NCBI RefSeq assembly: GCF_900107645.1
Contig: NZ_FNQN01000004.1
Coordinates: 248,001-312,000 of the forward strand
Source of the DNA: Desulfuromusa kysingii
GTDB lineage: Bacteria; Desulfobacterota; Desulfuromonadia; Desulfuromonadales; Geopsychrobacteraceae
Length of the DNA: 64,000 nt
Direction: 5' to 3'
Shown: piece by piece, positions 60,625-64,000 of the stretch
Layout: each line of letters starts with the position of its first letter
Numbering within the stretch: the first letter of the stretch is position 1
Position numbers and translations under genes: made by a program
The notes under the pieces: generated by a model
Seen by the model: the letters and a program-made list of their open reading frames with translations, nothing else
What the model was told of the DNA's origin: nothing
Database searches by the model: none

Positions 60625-61836
60625 TTAAAATTGGCGAGCAAAGTCGAGCAAAGTGACCTCGTCTCCAGCTGTTGCACGTTCACAATCACCATTAAGTAGC
60701 ACCAGGCCATCACACTCTCCCATATTCATAAAATGTGAGGTTAGCTGACTCTTCAAGCGGTAGGCTCGCTCTTTTTCCTGCTCGGTTTGCAATCTCACCC
60801 GCAGCACATCCCAGCGTCCTTTACGCCCCTTGAGATCATCGGCCAGCCGAATTCTTCTGGTCGGGGGCAGAACCTCTTTCAAGCCCATCAACTTCTTGAC
60901 TGTTGGAAGGAGAAAGTAGAAAAAATTGACCAGACAGGCCGCCGGATAACCAGGCATGCCGAAGAACAGAGTAGCGGCTTTGCGGGCGACGATCAGGGGG
61001 CGTCCGGGTTTGATCTTGGTGTGATTGACCAGGACTCTGAAGCCGCTGGAGTGCAGCAGCGGACGAATGAAGTCATACTTGCCCATGGAAACCCCGCCAG
61101 AGGAGATGACCAGATCGCATTCAGTTGATAGTTGCTCGACGCTCCTGCGAATGGTGTCTGCGTTGTCCTTGACCGGGCCAAGAACGGTACAAGAAATCCC
61201 CATTTGTGCGAGGCAACCAACCAAAAAATGACGATTACTGTCATAGACGCTACCAGGCTGGTGTGCCGATCCAAGCTGCAAAACTTCGTCACCGGTGATC
61301 AAGATCCCAACTCGGGGCCGTCGATAAACCCTGACCTCGGCGATCCCGGTACAACAGAGCACGCTATGCTTCACTGGAGACAATCGGGTGCCAGCTTGGA
61401 GGACTGTTGCCCCTGCTGCCATCTCTTCGCCGATACGGTTGATGTTCTCTTTATCTCTGATTTCCGTCTGAACGATCAGAATCTCCCCGTCGACCACGGT
61501 GTCTTCAACGCGAACGACGGCGACACTACCTTCGGGAACCGTGGCTCCGGTCATTACAGCGGCAGCCTCACCTCTTCCAAGCGTATGCTGCGGCAGTTCT
61601 CCTGCTCCTAGGGTGGCAACAATACGGTATTGATTTAGGTCAATCTGATTAACCGCATAACCGTCGACTGCGCTTCTGCGTGTATCGGGGAAAGCATGTG
61701 AAGTCATGACATCATCTGCCAGCACCCGCCCTAGCGCAGCATCGGTGGCAATAACTTCTGTGGCTACCGGTTGGGCCGCTTCAATCAGAACTTTCTGAGC
61801 GTCAGGCAAGGAGAGTGCACCAAGCTCGTTCATCAT
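60625..61836 (-). CDS. moeA: Molybdopterin molybdenumtransferase MoeA
   Basis: A 403-residue MoeA that inserts molybdate into adenylylated molybdopterin. SHAFPDTRRSAVDGYAV, MTGATVPEGSVAVVRVEDT, ILITGDEVLQLG, VISSGGVSMGKYDFI and FGMPGYPAACLVNF are the expected motifs. The start overlaps the upstream stop (ATGA) at 61836. It is followed by modA, joining cofactor assembly with metal uptake. Confidence 0.93.
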   Translation of the reverse strand: MMNELGALSLPDAQKVLIEAAQPVATEVIATDAALGRVLADDVMTSHAFPDTRRSAVDGYAVNQIDLNQYRIVATLGAGELPQHTLGRGEAAAVMTGATVPEGSVAVVRVEDTVVDGEILIVQTEIRDKENINRIGEEMAAGATVLQAGTRLSPVKHSVLCCTGIAEVRVYRRPRVGILITGDEVLQLGSAHQPGSVYDSNRHFLVGCLAQMGISCTVLGPVKDNADTIRRSVEQLSTECDLVISSGGVSMGKYDFIRPLLHSSGFRVLVNHTKIKPGRPLIVARKAATLFFGMPGYPAACLVNFFYFLLPTVKKLMGLKEVLPPTRRIRLADDLKGRKGRWDVLRVRLQTEQEKERAYRLKSQLTSHFMNMGECDGLVLLNGDCERATAGDEVTLLDFARQF

Positions 61837-62858
61837 GCATCCCCCCAACCAAACGGACAGATAGGATAGTGACACTCTGGACAAAAATGACACAAGCCAC
61901 CGTGGCCTGAACGGACAATTTCTTCTCTTTTGATCACATCTCCCGTCAACAGACGCGGCAGAAAAATATCGAGGGCAGTACGCTCAAAAAACAGGGCGGC
62001 AGCAGGGACCGCACAAACGGGAACCTCACTGGCCCGACCGATGGTCAGGTTGTTGCCGGGTTGGATCGGGTTACCTTGATCTTGAAAAGTGACTCCGGCC
62101 TCTTTCATAGCACAAACAGTGACATCGTCAGGATCTACAGAGGTACCACCGGTGACCAACACCAACTCACTGATCATGATAGCCTTTTTAACTGCAGCAC
62201 TAATCTCTTCCTTGATATCTGGCAAAACCGTTGAAAAATTCACCTTTACACCCTGTTGTTTAAGCTTTTTGGTCAATACCGGCGTAAAATCATCGACAAT
62301 CCGGCCACTATAAACCTCACTGCCGGTCACCAGGATCGATGCGGTTTTGATTTTGTACGGCAAGACCGAGATCAGCGGTTCCTGTAACAACCCTTTGATC
62401 TGATCAATTATCTCGCAAGAGCAGGTCAGTGGGATGGTTCGAAAGGCAGCAACTTGTTTGCCCTTATTGACCGGGAAATTGTTGTGGATGGTCGGCAGAG
62501 AAGGAATCGCTAAGGTATTGATCTGTTCCAGGCGTTTAGGGTCGACCTTGAAGACCCCGCTACAGTCAGCGTAAAAACAGACTTTGCCTTCATGCGGCTG
62601 ATCATCGTAGTTAATGTTCTTACCAGCGATCTGCGGTGCTAACAGACGGGCTGCGGCATCTTCATGGAATTCAGATTCTGTCCCTTCCCACACATAGATA
62701 GAGTTCTTCCCCAGGCGCCGCAATACTTCAGAATCTTCAGCACGAATAACATGTCCGCGTTTAAAAGCGACCCCTTTATAGTTCTTTTTGCGATCCACTT
62801 CAGTGATGTCGTATCCCAGGACTTCACCTATGGCCTCTGACAATTCGAGCTTTTTCAT
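61833..62858 (-). CDS. Molybdopterin-binding protein with cysteine-rich tail
   Basis: A 341-residue protein with a MoeA/MogA-like fold. VLGYDITEVDRKKNYKGVAFKRGHVI opens the MoeA-like part, and ASILVTGSEVYSGRIVDDFTPVL with LVLVTGGTSVDPDDVT form the molybdopterin-binding domain. The C-terminus has CHFCPECHYPICPFGWG, four closely spaced cysteines that could bind zinc or Fe-S. It precedes moeA with a 4-bp overlap. It may act in a variant of cofactor maturation. Confidence 0.85.
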   Translation of the reverse strand: MKKLELSEAIGEVLGYDITEVDRKKNYKGVAFKRGHVIRAEDSEVLRRLGKNSIYVWEGTESEFHEDAAARLLAPQIAGKNINYDDQPHEGKVCFYADCSGVFKVDPKRLEQINTLAIPSLPTIHNNFPVNKGKQVAAFRTIPLTCSCEIIDQIKGLLQEPLISVLPYKIKTASILVTGSEVYSGRIVDDFTPVLTKKLKQQGVKVNFSTVLPDIKEEISAAVKKAIMISELVLVTGGTSVDPDDVTVCAMKEAGVTFQDQGNPIQPGNNLTIGRASEVPVCAVPAAALFFERTALDIFLPRLLTGDVIKREEIVRSGHGGLCHFCPECHYPICPFGWGDA

Positions 62859-62902
62859 ATTCTTTCCTTATTTTCAAGATGACCTGTCACCCTGATGTTC
62901 CC

Positions 62903-63265
62903 TTAAATTTCAGATTCTGATAGTTCATCAATGAAAGTTTCAAACTTCTTTCTTAGTCCATAGATAAAAAGCAGTAGGTCCTTGGCATCCTGTGTCAGCA
63001 CTGAAGCGCCACCACCGGAACCACCGCGTTGCCTTGCAATCAGTTTACAGCCAAGAGCCTGCTCCATCGTCTGTACATTACTCCAGGCTTTTCGATAGCT
63101 GAGCCCCATCTTCCGGCCAGCAGCACTGATCGACCCGAGCTCATCTATCAACTGTAGCAGTTGCTCTCTTCCTTCACCGATGAGGGAGCAATTGCCAACT
63201 TCCAACCAGATCTTCGCACGGATAACAAGCTTTTCCATCCAACCACCAACATGCGGGTTACGCAT
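62903..63265 (-). CDS. modE: ModE-type molybdate-responsive winged-helix protein, DNA-binding part
   Basis: A 120-residue protein equal to the N-terminal DNA-binding half of ModE. ISAAGRKMGLSYRKAWSNVQTMEQALGCKLIARQRGGSGGGASVLT is the ModE/LysR-type helix-turn-helix and wing. The molybdate-binding MOP domains are absent, as in many short ModE forms. The start at 63265 has GAGG 5 bases upstream; ATG 63238 is possible. It likely regulates the mod/moe genes. Confidence 0.87.
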   Translation of the reverse strand: MRNPHVGGWMEKLVIRAKIWLEVGNCSLIGEGREQLLQLIDELGSISAAGRKMGLSYRKAWSNVQTMEQALGCKLIARQRGGSGGGASVLTQDAKDLLLFIYGLRKKFETFIDELSESEI

Positions 63266-63289
63266 ATTGCCTCAAAAAATATCCGTCAC

Positions 63290-63463
63290 CTATTCGATAA
63301 CAATTTCGAATTTTGGCGGATTGATATTGTGTTCCTTCACTGCATAAAAATCGACCGTCGGGATGACCTTTGAACTGTATTTATCGAGAAAATCAGGGAG
63401 ACGCGACAATTTTAACTTCATCTTCTCAAGCTTGGGTTCGTCGGACTTCTCGTCAAAAACCAT
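63290..63463 (-). CDS. Small protein, unrecognised (57 residues)
   Basis: A short ORF starting 3 bp after the preceding stop and ending just before modE, so it is probably translated by coupling. The chain begins MVFDEKSDEPKLEKMKLKLS and ends NPPKFEIVIE; the closing strand with the NPPKF motif resembles the C-terminal KH-like part of some GTPases, but this is weak. The function is unknown. Confidence 0.5.
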   Translation of the reverse strand: MVFDEKSDEPKLEKMKLKLSRLPDFLDKYSSKVIPTVDFYAVKEHNINPPKFEIVIE

Positions 63464-63466
63464 CTG

Positions 63467-63682
63467 TCAGCCTAAATCTTCAGTCAAAATACTTCGTCTA
63501 GAACAAAATGCAGAAGCATAAGCCCCGGCGCTTGTTGCTAATGAGACAAGTAACTCTCCGAGCGCTTTCAAGTGATCGACCTCCTCATCATTGCTCAGGT
63601 TTCGCACAATATTTTTTCGCGGAACCATCTTTGCAATAGCGTTAGGGGCTCCGGGGAAATTTATCGGTACTGATTCCCGCAT
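63467..63682 (-). CDS. Small protein, unrecognised (71 residues)
   Basis: A 71-residue ORF between moaC and the 57-residue ORF, with GAGGG 11 bases upstream of its ATG. It starts MRESVPINFPGAPNAIAKM and has a helical DHLKALGELLVSLATSAGAYASAF segment. No family is recognised. Tight spacing on both sides supports it as a real gene of the molybdopterin operon. Confidence 0.5.
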   Translation of the reverse strand: MRESVPINFPGAPNAIAKMVPRKNIVRNLSNDEEVDHLKALGELLVSLATSAGAYASAFCSRRSILTEDLG

Positions 63683-63706
63683 CTTTTTATTCGCCCTCTA
63701 TTTTAT

Positions 63707-64000
63707 TCAGGCCGACTTCTTGTAAATTCCACTCTTGCCACCCTCTTTGTACTCAAGCGTAACATTGTTGATTTCAATCCCCTTTTCAACGCCTTTACAC
63801 ATATCGTAAATCGTCAAGGCTGCCAGAGAAGCGGCAACCATTGCTTCCATTTCCATCCCAGTTCGTTCAAAAGCACGTACCGTTGCCCGAACCTTTACAA
63901 CACCCGTTTCAAGGTCACACTCAAAATCAATAGCAGCGTGATGGATTGCCAACGGATGCGACAACGGAATCAAATCCGGGGTCTTTTTACAGGCTGAAAT
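63707..64000 (-). CDS. moaC: Cyclic pyranopterin monophosphate synthase MoaC (partial)
   Basis: The C-terminal 97 residues of MoaC; the N-terminus lies beyond the window edge. KKTPDLIPLSHPL, VRATVRAFERTGMEMEAMVAASLAALTIYDMCKG and VTLEYKEGGKSG are highly conserved, with the catalytic region of the GTEMEA-like motif present. MoaC forms cPMP from the MoaA product in molybdopterin synthesis. It heads the visible molybdenum gene run. Confidence 0.93.
   Translation of the reverse strand: MSACKKTPDLIPLSHPLAIHHAAIDFECDLETGVVKVRATVRAFERTGMEMEAMVAASLAALTIYDMCKGVEKGIEINNVTLEYKEGGKSGIYKKSA

Noticed and set aside
1-64000. CRISPR array, tRNA, rRNA or B12 riboswitch
   Set aside because: No regularly spaced direct repeats, no tRNA- or rRNA-like sequences and no B12-box were noticed when reading the gaps; a dedicated search was not possible.

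Overview
The window looks like chromosome of an anaerobic, free-living Gram-negative bacterium, most likely a marine member of the Desulfuromonadales or a related Desulfobacterota lineage. This is inferred from the mix of TRAP transporters, a C-P lyase cluster, c-di-GMP signalling, molybdopterin genes and a large ethanolamine microcompartment (BMC) locus; no rRNA or tRNA is present to confirm it. Nearly every base is coding and genes sit in long co-directional runs.

Layout. 1-6122 (+): the end of a phosphate-type binding protein, then a hybrid histidine kinase, an HD-GYP response regulator, a GGDEF diguanylate cyclase and a small DUF3562-like protein. 6197-12830 (-): C-P lyase operon phnGHIJKLM plus a TIM-barrel protein that overlaps phnM. 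13195-13617 (+): a DksA-like protein lacking most zinc-finger cysteines. 13899-29616 (-): a 16 kb eut/pdu hybrid BMC operon, eutS-P-V-W-A-B-C-L, a BMC/Rho_N-like fusion, eutE, two BMC-H shell genes, a eutT-pduL fusion, a PduM-like gene, eutN, a EutT-N-like small protein, eutQ, pduS and two pduT-like genes. 29837-32841 (-): a TRAP transporter directly upstream. 33440-38331 (+): a DeoR regulator, two FAD oxidoreductases and a glycerol-kinase-like enzyme. 38898-42434 (+): a YibE/F membrane protein, a secreted metallophosphatase and an acidic lipoprotein. 42713-49656 (-): M20 amidohydrolase, aminotransferase, a second TRAP transporter and a GlcD-type oxidase, divergent from a regulator of unusual architecture (50071-51357). 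51358-53835: an insertion hot spot with an intact IS3-family element and a decayed IS6-family transposase. 53895-64000 (-): a long molybdenum-related run, moaC, two small ORFs, modE, two MoeA/MogA-type proteins, modA, a DUF364 protein, modB, modC, a BioB-like radical SAM enzyme and a second ABC transporter.

How it fits together. EutV (ANTAR) and EutW (kinase) lie in the BMC operon. Three leader regions on the minus strand (before eutS, before eutA and before the TRAP operon) each show a hairpin with an A-x-x-G hexaloop just ahead of an intrinsic terminator. This is the architecture known for EutV antitermination, and it puts the TRAP transporter in the ethanolamine regulon, perhaps as a replacement for EutH, which is absent here. 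In the lumen EutBC makes acetaldehyde, EutE makes acetyl-CoA and the PduL half of the fusion makes acetyl phosphate; EutQ/EutP may make acetate and ATP. No EutG alcohol dehydrogenase is encoded here, but PduS and two cysteine-bearing PduT-like shell proteins are. The compartment may therefore pass reducing equivalents out through Fe-S centres rather than into ethanol, which is an inference that would suit an organism respiring ethanolamine.
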